Of a stretch of DNA of 9,892 nt, positions 1-5,648 are shown piece after piece. Both the position numbers and the translations under genes were made by a program. Location of the stretch: the NCBI GenBank assembly GCA_964549245.1, contig CAZJUO010000046.1, positions 1 through 9,892 on the forward strand, given 5' to 3'. This DNA is from CAZJUO01 sp964549245. Lineage in GTDB: Bacteria > Patescibacteriota > Patescibacteriia > UBA10025 > JAHIVO01. The notes under the pieces were generated by a model that saw nothing but the letters and a program-made list of their open reading frames with translations, was not told the origin of the DNA and searched no databases. Position 1 is the stretch's first letter; each line of letters begins with the position of its first letter.

Positions 1-56
1 GCACGATGCGGGAACCGCCGTGGCGCCCCGGGACCAAATCCCGATAGCCACCCCAG

Positions 57-95
57 AAAAATTTTCAGCTCCATAAAGGAGGTGGAAATTTTTTT
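57..95 (+). terminator. Strong intrinsic terminator (hairpin plus T run)
   Basis: Bases 57-72 pair with 78-93 over 16 positions, with one G-G mismatch and one G-U pair, around the loop ATAAA (73-77). On the plus strand a run of seven Ts (89-95) follows, as expected of a rho-independent terminator. On the minus strand the same hairpin ends in five Ts (57-61), so it may also stop leftward transcription. It would end a transcript starting to the left of the window, or a leftward RNA made from the 109-274 region. Confidence 0.7.
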
Positions 96-108
96 GATAT
101 GGAATAGA

Positions 109-274
109 TAGAGGGAATTGAACAGGCGGAAGCGAGGCAAAGACGAGCGTCGATGAATGCGACCCGGGGAGCATTCAGCGCCCACCTGCCATGACTGACA
201 TGTCGGGCAGGCTGCCCAGGACAAGGACCCTGAGTGAGCGCAGCGAAGCGAATGGGGACGCGAAAATTCCTCTA
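109..274. ncRNA. Candidate structured noncoding RNA, class unknown
   Basis: The ends pair: 109-119 (TAGAGGGAATT) with 265-274 (AATTCCTCTA), 10 bp with one bulged G. Inside are GCGTC 147-151/GACGC 257-261, a hairpin GAATGC 155-160/GCATTC 171-176, and a hairpin CCTGCC 185-190/GGCAGG 206-211 with a competing GGGCAG-g-CTGCCC at 205-217. A GGAA tetraloop closed by two G-C pairs lies at 126-133. A terminator sits on each side, so a stable RNA on either strand is possible. I compared it by eye with SRP RNA, RNase P RNA and tmRNA and did not find their signature motifs. The strand is undecided. Confidence 0.35.
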
Positions 275-315
275 GCCACCCTTTAACCCTGAATCTTTAT
301 TGATTAAGGGCCGCC

Positions 316-346
316 AAAAAATCACTCCTTTGGAGAGTGATTTTTT
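316..346. terminator. Bidirectional intrinsic terminator
   Basis: AAAAAATCACTC (316-327) pairs perfectly with GAGTGATTTTTT (335-346) around a 7-nt loop. Both strands read a stem followed by six Ts. It lies 28 bp past the stop of the leftward gene at 375-680 and downstream of the possible RNA on the plus strand, so it can serve both. Confidence 0.85.
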
Positions 347-374
347 GAATTTTGGTTGTGATACACTAAATGTA

Positions 375-680
375 TTATTTTGACTCTACCGTTGTCCCTA
401 GATCTCTTGCCTCAGTCTGCATTTCAAATATCTCCCCATCAACTTCAACTTTTACTGGGCCGCTATTTAATGTTATCCCTTTAGACTCTAATAAATGTTT
501 CACTTCGTCAGTCAAATTGCCATCATAGTTTTCATTGAAATCTGGTTGTTGCATCTCCTCGGCAGTGGGCAGCCCCGTATTAGCAATTAAATCATATTCT
601 TCCCTCGTTAATTTTATCGGTTGCTTCTCGTCCTCTACTGAACCGATTGCTTCTGGATTAAAGGGTTTTTCTCCGCTCAT
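375..680 (-). CDS. Small acidic orphan protein, 101 aa
   Basis: I do not recognise this family. The protein is soluble, acidic and lysine-containing, with no signal peptide, membrane segment or cysteine. Residues 24-45 (LTREEYDLIAN...TAEEM) look helical, and the C-terminal third (PVKVEVDGEIFEM) looks like a beta hairpin. The start is the ATG at 678-680; it has no Shine-Dalgarno site, and the upstream DNA is almost pure A/T with a TATACT box about 20 bp away. The stop is TAA and the terminator at 316-346 follows. It appears monocistronic. The scaffold gap lies 49 bp upstream, so its link to the genes on the right is not established. It is probably real, given promoter, start, stop and terminator in the proper order, but its function is unknown. 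Confidence 0.6.
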   Translation of the reverse strand: MSGEKPFNPEAIGSVEDEKQPIKLTREEYDLIANTGLPTAEEMQQPDFNENYDGNLTDEVKHLLESKGITLNSGPVKVEVDGEIFEMQTEARDLGTTVESK

Positions 681-700
681 AATAATAATTATTAATTATT

Positions 701-706
701 AGTATA
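701..706 (-). promoter_or_regulatory. Probable -10 box for the 375-680 gene
   Basis: On the minus strand this reads TATACT, in an AT-rich stretch. The predicted start of transcription near 694 would leave a leader of about 14 nt without a Shine-Dalgarno site. No convincing -35 element is visible before the gap. Confidence 0.45.
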
Positions 707-728
707 TCCTCTTCAGTTAAATATACCA

Positions 729-738
729 NNNNNNNNNN
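729..738. other. Scaffold gap (10 Ns)
   Basis: Ten consecutive Ns. This is an assembly join, not biology. The true distance, and possibly the relative order or orientation of the two sides, is unknown. Confidence 0.98.
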
Positions 739-911
739 ATTAGGTAAGTTCAAAGGTAGAAGTATATTATGATACAAAAAAATAAAAAAAATCAATGATA
801 TTAAGATTTGCTTGCCCCGCCTTTGAATAATAGCTAAGGAGAGAAACGGACGCTGCGATAACCCCCGAAAGATGCTTTCTTAAGGAGGTATTTATGGTGC
901 TCAAAAAATGA

Positions 912-917
912 TATAAT
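912..917 (+). promoter_or_regulatory. Extended -10 promoter for the secreted fibre-like protein
   Basis: TGaTATAAT spans 909-917: a perfect -10 hexamer with the TG extension. No good -35 lies at the usual distance. Transcription would start near 924, giving a leader of about 36 nt that includes the strong Shine-Dalgarno site at 945-957. Confidence 0.7.
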
Positions 918-944
918 ACTATTGTATCAGCGTAAGTTTAATGT

Positions 945-957
945 AAAGGGGGTGATC
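945..957 (+). promoter_or_regulatory. Unusually long Shine-Dalgarno site
   Basis: AAAGGGGGTGATC matches the complement of the usual 16S rRNA 3' end (AAGGAGGTGATC) at all but one base over 12 positions. It lies directly before the ATG at 960. A match this long suggests very efficient initiation and fits an abundant surface protein. It fixes the start of the 960-1730 gene. Confidence 0.85.
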
Positions 958-959
958 AC

Positions 960-1730
960 ATGAACAGAAAACTAGTTGTAGCCTTAGTAGTAATCGCTTC
1001 TCTGGCCTTAACAACCGGTGCGGTTTATGCCGCTGGTGTAACGGCAGACTGGCTGCGGGTCGGCACCCAGGGCGAGGGAGGTGTTACTTTTTTTAACGGC
1101 ACGATCGTTAATGAAACCACTGGCGAAAACGACGCTGACAACCCAGTGACCTTTGGTGACAACGTCCGCATAGACGGCCGGGTTTACCGTGGAGCTACCG
1201 CGGGTACCAGTGATACCATGCCGTTTATTGTTAATGACAATATGGAAGTAACCGGCTCGCTTACAGCAGGCACTTTGTCGGGTACCGGCATTGTCGGCTC
1301 TGATAACATTACCGACGGTTCAGTAGCTACGGAAGATTTAGCAACATCCGCAGTCACCCAAAGCGATGAGGCGTATGGCACCGCTGTCGATACTACCACC
1401 GAAAGTACGCCGGATTATGATATTTTGGACGAGTCAGTAATTATAACAACTAACGATAGTACGGTACTGGTAAACTTTAGCGGGGTTTTTAGCATTGCTA
1501 GTGACGCCGCTTCAGCCAGAACGTTTTTAATCGTGGATGGGGAAGTCCTAGACCATACTATCCGTCGCGGCACCACCGCTGGGGCTGGCACCACCTTTAC
1601 CTTGGCCTTTAACGCTTTGGTTGATGTGGAGGCCGGTGAACATACATTTCAGGTTGGCTGGAATGTCAATGACGGAGAAACGGCTTCTGTCTACAACCGC
1701 ACCCTTGACGTCGTTGAGCTGAAAAAATAA
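960..1730 (+). CDS. Secreted fibre-like surface protein, 256 aa
   Basis: Residues 1-24 form a classic Sec signal peptide (basic NRK start, hydrophobic core, VYA before the likely cut). The mature part has three zones. Residues 27-103 contain short strands resembling beta-solenoid or tail-fibre sequence (VTFGDNVRIDG, FIVNDNMEVTGSLTAG). Residues 104-134 hold a repeat-like spacer (IVGSDNITDGSVATEDLA) of a type seen in phage-tail-like and bacterial surface proteins. Residues 137-256 look like a beta sandwich of jelly-roll or C1q-like type, ending in 'VYNRTLDVVELKK'. There are no cysteines, and no C-terminal anchor is visible, so it may be released or held non-covalently. It has its own promoter, an exceptional ribosome site and a terminator, so it is probably a highly expressed single gene. 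Export is certain; the fold of the last domain and an adhesive role are inferred. Confidence 0.85.
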   Translation: MNRKLVVALVVIASLALTTGAVYAAGVTADWLRVGTQGEGGVTFFNGTIVNETTGENDADNPVTFGDNVRIDGRVYRGATAGTSDTMPFIVNDNMEVTGSLTAGTLSGTGIVGSDNITDGSVATEDLATSAVTQSDEAYGTAVDTTTESTPDYDILDESVIITTNDSTVLVNFSGVFSIASDAASARTFLIVDGEVLDHTIRRGTTAGAGTTFTLAFNALVDVEAGEHTFQVGWNVNDGETASVYNRTLDVVELKK

Positions 1731-1741
1731 CACACCATTCC

Positions 1742-1783
1742 AAAAAACACCTCTTGGAATCATAGTACCGAGGGGTGTTTTTT
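1742..1783. terminator. Bidirectional terminator between convergent genes
   Basis: Bases 1742-1757 pair with 1768-1783 over 16 continuous positions (two are G-U) around a 10-nt loop. Both strands end in six Ts. It separates the convergent genes 960-1730 and 1794-2369 and can end both transcripts. Its 5' arm overlaps an alternative hairpin, ATTCCA 1737-1742/TGGAAT 1755-1760, which cannot form at the same time. Confidence 0.88.
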
Positions 1784-1793
1784 ATTGTGACTT

Positions 1794-2369
1794 TTAATTC
1801 GTCTGCACATTAATCCTGCCGTCGGCGGTCCGGACATTAGTCACGCCTGTTATGCCATTGCCAATTCCCTGCAACACAGATACTAATATCGAACCCTCAC
1901 AGTCTGTCAGGGAATCAATCAAGGCATCATCTGTAAAACTGACAGTAATGACGCCATCTTCCAGGGTGACCGAGTCGAATGAAAAATCATATGTATCAAA
2001 CGGATCGCGAACAAAACCATCATCTACCTCTGCCGGGGTCAGTTCGTGTTCAAACTGGGTAGAAAAAATTGTTTCTAATGATGCCTCCGGGTACGTGAGA
2101 TCTGTCTCAACTGATTCGACAAATTTTGAATGGCATTCCTCGAGTGTATCATTTTCAGCATCGGCGACTGGATTATAGAAATACAAATACACCGGTTCAC
2201 TGGTGGTTGTATTTGTAGCACCATTGACATTACCAACGGCTTGGTTCGCATGAGGTACAGCGTCCGACGCTGTATTGGCAGTGCTGTTTGTGTTCGTATT
2301 GGTGCAGCCACTGACGATAACCATCCCCAAAAGCAAGGCTGCTCCTACGACGAGACGCTTTGTGTTCAT
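1794..2369 (-). CDS. GerMN-like lipoprotein, 191 aa
   Basis: The N-terminus is a lipoprotein signal (MNTKRLVVGAALLLGMVIV) ending in the lipobox VSGC, so Cys22 would be lipidated after cleavage and the protein tethered outside the membrane. An Asn/Thr/Ala-rich linker follows (about 23-57, beginning TNTNTN). Residues about 58-191 resemble the GerMN domain: an opening strand (VYLYFYNP), an 'EASLETIF' helix, then 'LEDGVITVSFTDD', and a closing 'GITGVTNVRTADGR'. In spore formers GerMN occurs in GerM and in some lipoproteins; outside them its ligand is not known. An in-frame ATG 90 bp upstream would spoil the lipoprotein signal and lies beyond the predicted promoter, so I chose 2369. There is no Shine-Dalgarno site. 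The domain call is by eye and moderately sure; the lipoprotein call is firm. Confidence 0.82.
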   Translation of the reverse strand: MNTKRLVVGAALLLGMVIVSGCTNTNTNSTANTASDAVPHANQAVGNVNGATNTTTSEPVYLYFYNPVADAENDTLEECHSKFVESVETDLTYPEASLETIFSTQFEHELTPAEVDDGFVRDPFDTYDFSFDSVTLEDGVITVSFTDDALIDSLTDCEGSILVSVLQGIGNGITGVTNVRTADGRINVQTN

Positions 2370-2401
2370 TTTTTTATCGTAAATAATTAAACACTTTATT
2401 A

Positions 2402-2407
2402 AGTATA
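2402..2407 (-). promoter_or_regulatory. Extended -10 promoter for the GerMN-like lipoprotein
   Basis: On the minus strand 2402-2410 reads TGaTATACT. Transcription would begin near 2395, leaving a leader of about 26 nt with no Shine-Dalgarno site before the ATG at 2367-2369. This placement excludes the longer in-frame start at 2459. Confidence 0.6.
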
Positions 2408-2538
2408 TCATATTCTGCCTGGATATATAAGGTAAAATCGGTAGAATAATTGCTTGCATTAATAGTACATTTCGCTATGCATGTAAAACCCGTTGTGAGA
2501 GACTGTTGGCTCTTTTTATTGTTTGCAGAGTAATGTGC

Positions 2539-2544
2539 TATAAT
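2539..2544 (+). promoter_or_regulatory. Extended -10 promoter for the propeller-like surface protein
   Basis: TGcTATAAT spans 2536-2544. No -35 stands at the normal 17-bp distance. The leader would be about 42 nt, very A/T-rich, with no Shine-Dalgarno site before the ATG at 2593. Confidence 0.65.
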
Positions 2545-2592
2545 ACATACAGCAACTTTCTATATAGTATTAACACCCAATAAATAAATATT

Positions 2593-4692
2593 ATGAAATT
2601 CTCCATAGGCCTGCGCTCCGGTACGGTTATGGTTTGCATTGTGGTAATCGCATTACTGATGGTCGGGGCCGCCTGGTATTACGAGGCAAATCGCGATACA
2701 AACCAGGCTGCCGTGTCAGTAAACGCCCCCACGCAAACGAATACTAACGCTGCTATAACCAACGGCCGGACAAATAGCAACACCGCGGCAGTTGCCCTGA
2801 CACTGGTCACGATCGAGGATACCGCTTCGTTGACCCTCAAAAACTGCGTGGACGACTTGGCAACCAGCGATATGGAAAAATACGATTTTCTAAAAAGCCT
2901 CTATGCCGGTTTCCATCCCGAACTGTCCGTCACCGACGCTGGATCATACTGTGAATTTTCTAATGGCATGAAAATAGTTTCTTTCGCCTACCAGGCCCTG
3001 GACGGTGAGGCCACTCCCGGACAAAGCATCGCCGTATTTGATGCTGATAATAATTATATCAATGAAACGGCGGATTTCTACTGTCCGACACTGGGTGATC
3101 TACTGACGCCGCATTTTAAATCATTGAATGAAGGCATGCTAACTCTCTATTGCTGGAGTGGTGATGGGGCCATAGGAAGATACGAGGAGTACAGTTTAAA
3201 TCTGTCTGACTTCAGCTATGAAAAAACGATAAGCGAAGAGAGCGAAGATGTCACCCTGGAATCTATGCTGGCCGCTACAGAAGACACGTCATCGTCTGCC
3301 GCAGAACCAGCTGCCGTGCCGGTCACTAAAACTGCTGCTTATGCCTATAATGACGTCTTGCCAACGGCTCTGACCACACCGAATGAATATTCGATTGCTA
3401 CCGTAGCGCAGGTCAGACAACCGACCGGTATTACCCTGAGCGACATTGAGGTTACGCTATACGATTCGCCGCTGCTGGATACGCAATATGGCAAGGGCCG
3501 CGTTTCGGATGTACAATGCAATTCAGACTACTGCCTAATGACCATCCGCAGCGCTGGCTGGCAATATAAGGTGCTGAAATTCCAGAATGGTTCCTTTACC
3601 GACTTGACAGACAGCCTGCCATCATTTGATCCGGGCGGCACAACGCAAGTGCAGTTTGCCTGGAATGGCGAGTATTGGCTGGTGGTGAGTAAGGATGGGC
3701 TCTATAGATATAATGGCTCCACATTTAATAAAATTACCATTGACCTGCAGAACTTCCAACAAGTCAATACCATGGCTTGGAACGGCAACTACTGGCTGAT
3801 CTCCCTGGACGCAGTCTGTTGTATTGCCAACCAGTCAGAAATACTACACATGAGCGACGATGGGGAGGTCAGCTACCGCCAGCCTATATTGGCCTCCCTG
3901 ACCTATCCGGCAGTACACTCAATTTCCTGGGGGAAAAATGCTTGGCTGATTGCGGCCAGTGACCGTGACGACCGGGGCAACAAACGGACGACAAAACTGC
4001 TTCGCTACGCCGGTACGGGCCAGCCGGAGGATGTATCAGCCGCCCTACCACATCCCGATACGTACCGGTTTGAACATCTCTTCTGGGATGGTTCCCGCTG
4101 GCTGATGCATTTCCTGGACATTGGTGCTTCTGAAAGCGCGCCGCTGCTCTACAGTTACGATGGCAGCGATGTGACGGATGTCAGCGATATGCTGTCCGGC
4201 TTCTCAAGTACTAGTATCAGCACTATCAGCGGCCGACCGTCATTCTACGCGGTGGCTGGATATATCGACCCTGTGGCCAATGTCGTACAAAACGGATCGG
4301 TTCGTGACCTCTCCGGCTACTTCGCCATGGGCGTCTACTCTGGGACGACCTACGGCAACCAGGTCTTCATCGGCGGAGAAAGTGAGCTGGAAATACTGAC
4401 GTTCCACTACGAACCGAGACGCGTATATACCTCGGACAAAGTAAATGACGGTTCCAATCCAGTAACTGCGGTAACCCTGCACCCGACACAAGAGACACCG
4501 GCGGGAACAGCTGTCTCCTACGAAGTCAGTCAGGACGGCGGTCAGACTTGGCAGACAGCCGAGGCTTACCAGCAGGTACATTTGAGTGGCAGCGGCGCAG
4601 ACCTGCGCTGGCGGGCCATATTGACGACAAGCGATTCTAGTCAAACGCCCTCCATTTCGTATATGGCAATCGACTATGTAACCACCGAATAA
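2593..4692 (+). CDS. Membrane-anchored surface protein with propeller-like repeats, 699 aa
   Basis: A single membrane anchor (about residues 12-30) is followed by an Asn/Thr-rich linker (about 33-67, ending NSNTAAV). Residues about 70-215 form an unrecognised domain with four cysteines that could pair outside the cell. A second low-complexity stretch follows (about 230-250). Residues about 300-600 carry roughly seven repeats of 36-52 residues, clearest at VQFAWNGEYWLVV, NTMAWNGNYWLIS, HSISWGKNAWLIA and EHLFWDGSRWLMH (Trp357, 396, 446, 498). Weaker copies lie near 309, 546 and 582, and many are followed by 'L.rY.g....dvS..L'. Seven such units suggest a seven-bladed beta propeller. Residues about 610-699 look like a beta sandwich (YEVSQDGGQTW, ADLRWRAILTT). 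The ATG is SD-less. It is probably a binding or scaffold protein on the cell surface; the ligand is unknown and no catalytic motif is seen. Confidence 0.85.
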   Translation: MKFSIGLRSGTVMVCIVVIALLMVGAAWYYEANRDTNQAAVSVNAPTQTNTNAAITNGRTNSNTAAVALTLVTIEDTASLTLKNCVDDLATSDMEKYDFLKSLYAGFHPELSVTDAGSYCEFSNGMKIVSFAYQALDGEATPGQSIAVFDADNNYINETADFYCPTLGDLLTPHFKSLNEGMLTLYCWSGDGAIGRYEEYSLNLSDFSYEKTISEESEDVTLESMLAATEDTSSSAAEPAAVPVTKTAAYAYNDVLPTALTTPNEYSIATVAQVRQPTGITLSDIEVTLYDSPLLDTQYGKGRVSDVQCNSDYCLMTIRSAGWQYKVLKFQNGSFTDLTDSLPSFDPGGTTQVQFAWNGEYWLVVSKDGLYRYNGSTFNKITIDLQNFQQVNTMAWNGNYWLISLDAVCCIANQSEILHMSDDGEVSYRQPILASLTYPAVHSISWGKNAWLIAASDRDDRGNKRTTKLLRYAGTGQPEDVSAALPHPDTYRFEHLFWDGSRWLMHFLDIGASESAPLLYSYDGSDVTDVSDMLSGFSSTSISTISGRPSFYAVAGYIDPVANVVQNGSVRDLSGYFAMGVYSGTTYGNQVFIGGESELEILTFHYEPRRVYTSDKVNDGSNPVTAVTLHPTQETPAGTAVSYEVSQDGGQTWQTAEAYQQVHLSGSGADLRWRAILTTSDSSQTPSISYMAIDYVTTE

Positions 4693-4722
4693 TTTCCTAA
4701 ATATATTATTGCACATCAGGGC

Positions 4723-4748
4723 AGCGCCTTCATATGTATCGCTTTTTT
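4723..4748 (+). terminator. Weak terminator candidate after the propeller gene
   Basis: AGCG (4723-4726) can pair with CGCT (4740-4743), followed by a T run to 4748. The stem is only 4 bp, far weaker than the other terminators in the window, so this may be chance. No better terminator follows the stop at 4692. Confidence 0.2.
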
Positions 4749-4765
4749 GTCATACGAAACTGTGT

Positions 4766-4771
4766 TATACT
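4766..4771 (+). promoter_or_regulatory. Extended -10 promoter with a very short leader
   Basis: TGtTATACT spans 4763-4771. The predicted transcription start near 4778 leaves only about 12 nt before the ATG at 4790, with no Shine-Dalgarno site. A TTGTCA at 4747-4752 is too close (13 bp) for a normal -35. Confidence 0.6.
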
Positions 4772-4789
4772 AACCACCCTTAATCAGTA

Positions 4790-5191
4790 ATGAATAATTT
4801 TATGCATAATCATAACCATAACGACGATAAGCTCAATGCCGGCAGTTGCGTTTGGGGCGTGGAAACCGCCGAGGGCTATAGCCCTAAAGACGTGCGTGAG
4901 GCTATGGTCAACTGCTTTGTCAGCGCCAATGGCGATATGATCGCCCAGATGGCCGGCGAAGAACTGCCGGACGACGAGACAGCCCGTCAGCAGAAAATAA
5001 AAGAGTTGACGGCCGGTTTTGTACGCAAAGCCTTTGCCGAAACCGGCGGGGATTACGACAACCCCGATAAAGCATCAATCATACGGGTTCTCGAGCAGCT
5101 GAAAAAGTTCGCCAAAAAGATGAATCATGACCAAGCCATGATCGACCGGCATGTGGCTGATATTACCAAGCTGGCGGACAAACTGCCATAA
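4790..5191 (+). CDS. Small soluble orphan protein with a His/Asn-rich start, 133 aa
   Basis: I do not recognise the family. There is no signal peptide or membrane segment, so it is probably cytoplasmic. The N-terminus (MNNFMHNHNHNDD) has three alternating histidines that could bind a metal, but this is inference. The rest is acidic and mostly helical: 'YSPKDVREAMVNCFVSANGDMIAQMAG' (about 30-56), a helix near 65-85, and a lysine-rich C-terminal helix pair (about 94-133). It has two cysteines, Cys20 and Cys42. The start is the ATG at 4790 close to the predicted transcription start, without a Shine-Dalgarno site; an in-frame ATG at 4802 is a possible alternative. A perfect terminator follows, so the gene is monocistronic. 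Its codon use resembles its neighbours. Being a gene is likely; its role is unknown. Confidence 0.75.
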   Translation: MNNFMHNHNHNDDKLNAGSCVWGVETAEGYSPKDVREAMVNCFVSANGDMIAQMAGEELPDDETARQQKIKELTAGFVRKAFAETGGDYDNPDKASIIRVLEQLKKFAKKMNHDQAMIDRHVADITKLADKLP

Positions 5192-5210
5192 TTGCGTATA
5201 TCACCTCCTC

Positions 5211-5243
5211 AAAAAACATCTCCCAACAAGGGAGATGTTTTTT
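5211..5243. terminator. Perfect bidirectional intrinsic terminator
   Basis: AAAAAACATCTCCC (5211-5224) pairs without a mismatch with GGGAGATGTTTTTT (5230-5243) around the loop AACAA. It ends the 4790-5191 gene and, on the minus strand, could end the DUF378 transcript after it passes the palindromic repeat. Confidence 0.92.
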
Positions 5244-5250
5244 ACTTAAA

Positions 5251-5287
5251 AACCCACCTCCGATTAAGGAGGGGGTTAGGGGGGGTT
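5251..5287. repeat. REP-like GC-rich palindromic repeat
   Basis: AACCCACCTCC (5251-5261) pairs with GGAGGGGGTT (5268-5277) around GATTAA, leaving one bulged A, and is followed by another G-run (TTAGGGGGGGTT, to 5287). Intergenic palindromes of the CCCTCC...GGAGGG type with a TAGGG tail are, from memory, common and dispersed in Patescibacteria genomes. Only one copy is in this window. Its right end touches the stop codon of the DUF378 gene (5286-5288). Confidence 0.55.
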
Positions 5288-5525
5288 ACGACGTTTGGCG
5301 TGAAGGTGCCACTTGGGCCACTGAAGAACTTTTACGCGGGAGAATAGCCAAGCTATAGACCGCGGCAATACCTACTATAGTATAAACGATTCGTGCCAGG
5401 GCACTGCCTTCGCCAAATATGGCCGCTACCAGGTCAAAGTCGAATACGCCGACCAAGCCCCAATTGAGGCCGCCCACTGCCAGCAAAACCAACATTACCC
5501 AGTCAAGTGCTTTAAAGTTTTTCAT
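5286..5525 (-). CDS. DUF378 family small membrane protein, 79 aa
   Basis: The sequence 'LDWVMLVLLAVGGLNWGLVG' followed by 'FDLVAAIFG' and 'SALARIVYTIVGIAAVYSLA' is the typical pattern of DUF378 (Pfam PF04070, B. subtilis YuzA): two membrane helices (about 7-27 and 42-62) joined by a short loop, with the GGLNWGLVG signature in the first helix. Family members are about 60-80 residues; the extra Ser/Gln-rich tail (about 65-79) is variable. The function is not known. I chose the ATG at 5523-5525; the TTG two codons upstream has no support, and there is no Shine-Dalgarno site. A good promoter (TTGACT, 17 bp, TATTAT) lies just upstream. The stop codon merges with the end of a palindromic repeat. 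Confidence 0.92.
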   Translation of the reverse strand: MKNFKALDWVMLVLLAVGGLNWGLVGVFDFDLVAAIFGEGSALARIVYTIVGIAAVYSLAILPRKSSSVAQVAPSRQTS

Positions 5526-5553
5526 ATACAAAAATTAATAATTAGCTACTATT

Positions 5554-5582
5554 ATAATACGGTCGGTATCTATAACAGTCAA
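5554..5582 (-). promoter_or_regulatory. Sigma70-type promoter for the DUF378 gene
   Basis: On the minus strand TTGACT (5577-5582) and TATTAT (5554-5559) are separated by exactly 17 bp. The leader would be about 22 nt. This is one of only two promoters in the window with a clear -35 element. Confidence 0.75.
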
Positions 5583-5605
5583 AACGTGCATTTACTACTG
5601 TAAAA

Positions 5606-5639
5606 TAAAAAACCGCCGGTAACTGTATACTACCGACGG
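5606..5639 (-). terminator. Intrinsic terminator of the 5649-5891 gene
   Basis: On the minus strand CCGTCGGTA and TACCGGCGG pair over 9 positions (one G-U) around a 9-nt loop (plus-strand stem 5613-5621/5631-5639), followed by TTTTTTAT. It stops transcription 10 bp after the TAG of the two-helix membrane protein and so insulates it from the DUF378 promoter. Confidence 0.85.
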
Positions 5640-5648
5640 AATGATTTT

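Larger units (their letters stand above)
45..281. repeat. Direct repeat TAGCCACCC (45-53 and 273-281)
   Basis: An exact 9-bp repeat brackets the terminator and the possible RNA. Read on the minus strand, similarity continues past the 9-mer: both copies begin GGGTGGCTA, then have two variable bases, GG, one more variable base, ATTT, and GTCC shortly after. They may be the starts of two diverged tandem copies of one element, the second running off the window edge. Chance matching of a 9-mer within this short stretch is not negligible. Confidence 0.35.
1..374. other. Gene-free GC-rich structured region at the window edge
   Basis: I see no convincing protein gene here. Much of the stretch is GC-rich, unlike the AT-rich spacers elsewhere in the window. 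It contains a hairpin at 29-43 (CGGGA, loop CCAAA, TCCCG), a strong hairpin-plus-T-run at 57-95, a possible folded RNA at 109-274, and a bidirectional terminator at 316-346. The 9-mer TAGCCACCC occurs at 45-53 and again at 273-281. The left end is the window edge, so the first element may be cut. Confidence 0.6.

Noticed and set aside
121..140. SRP RNA domain IV signature around the GGAA tetraloop
   Set aside because: The stem below the loop is only two pairs and the conserved AGCAG side of the symmetric loop is missing.
1..374. RNase P RNA, tmRNA or a tRNA gene in the GC-rich left region
   Set aside because: I could not find the RNase P P4 signature, a tmRNA tRNA-like end, or a cloverleaf with CCA-adjacent T arm on either strand.
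2370..2459. Longer start for the GerMN-like lipoprotein
   Set aside because: The extra 30 residues would bury the lipoprotein signal, and the predicted -10 box at 2402-2407 lies inside them.
4240..4716. A 158-codon open frame on the minus strand
   Set aside because: It is antisense to the end of the propeller-like gene, has irregular composition (many Arg, Cys and Tyr) and no start signals.
5526..5531. TTG start two codons upstream in the DUF378 gene
   Set aside because: An ATG two codons later matches the family's usual start and nothing favours TTG.
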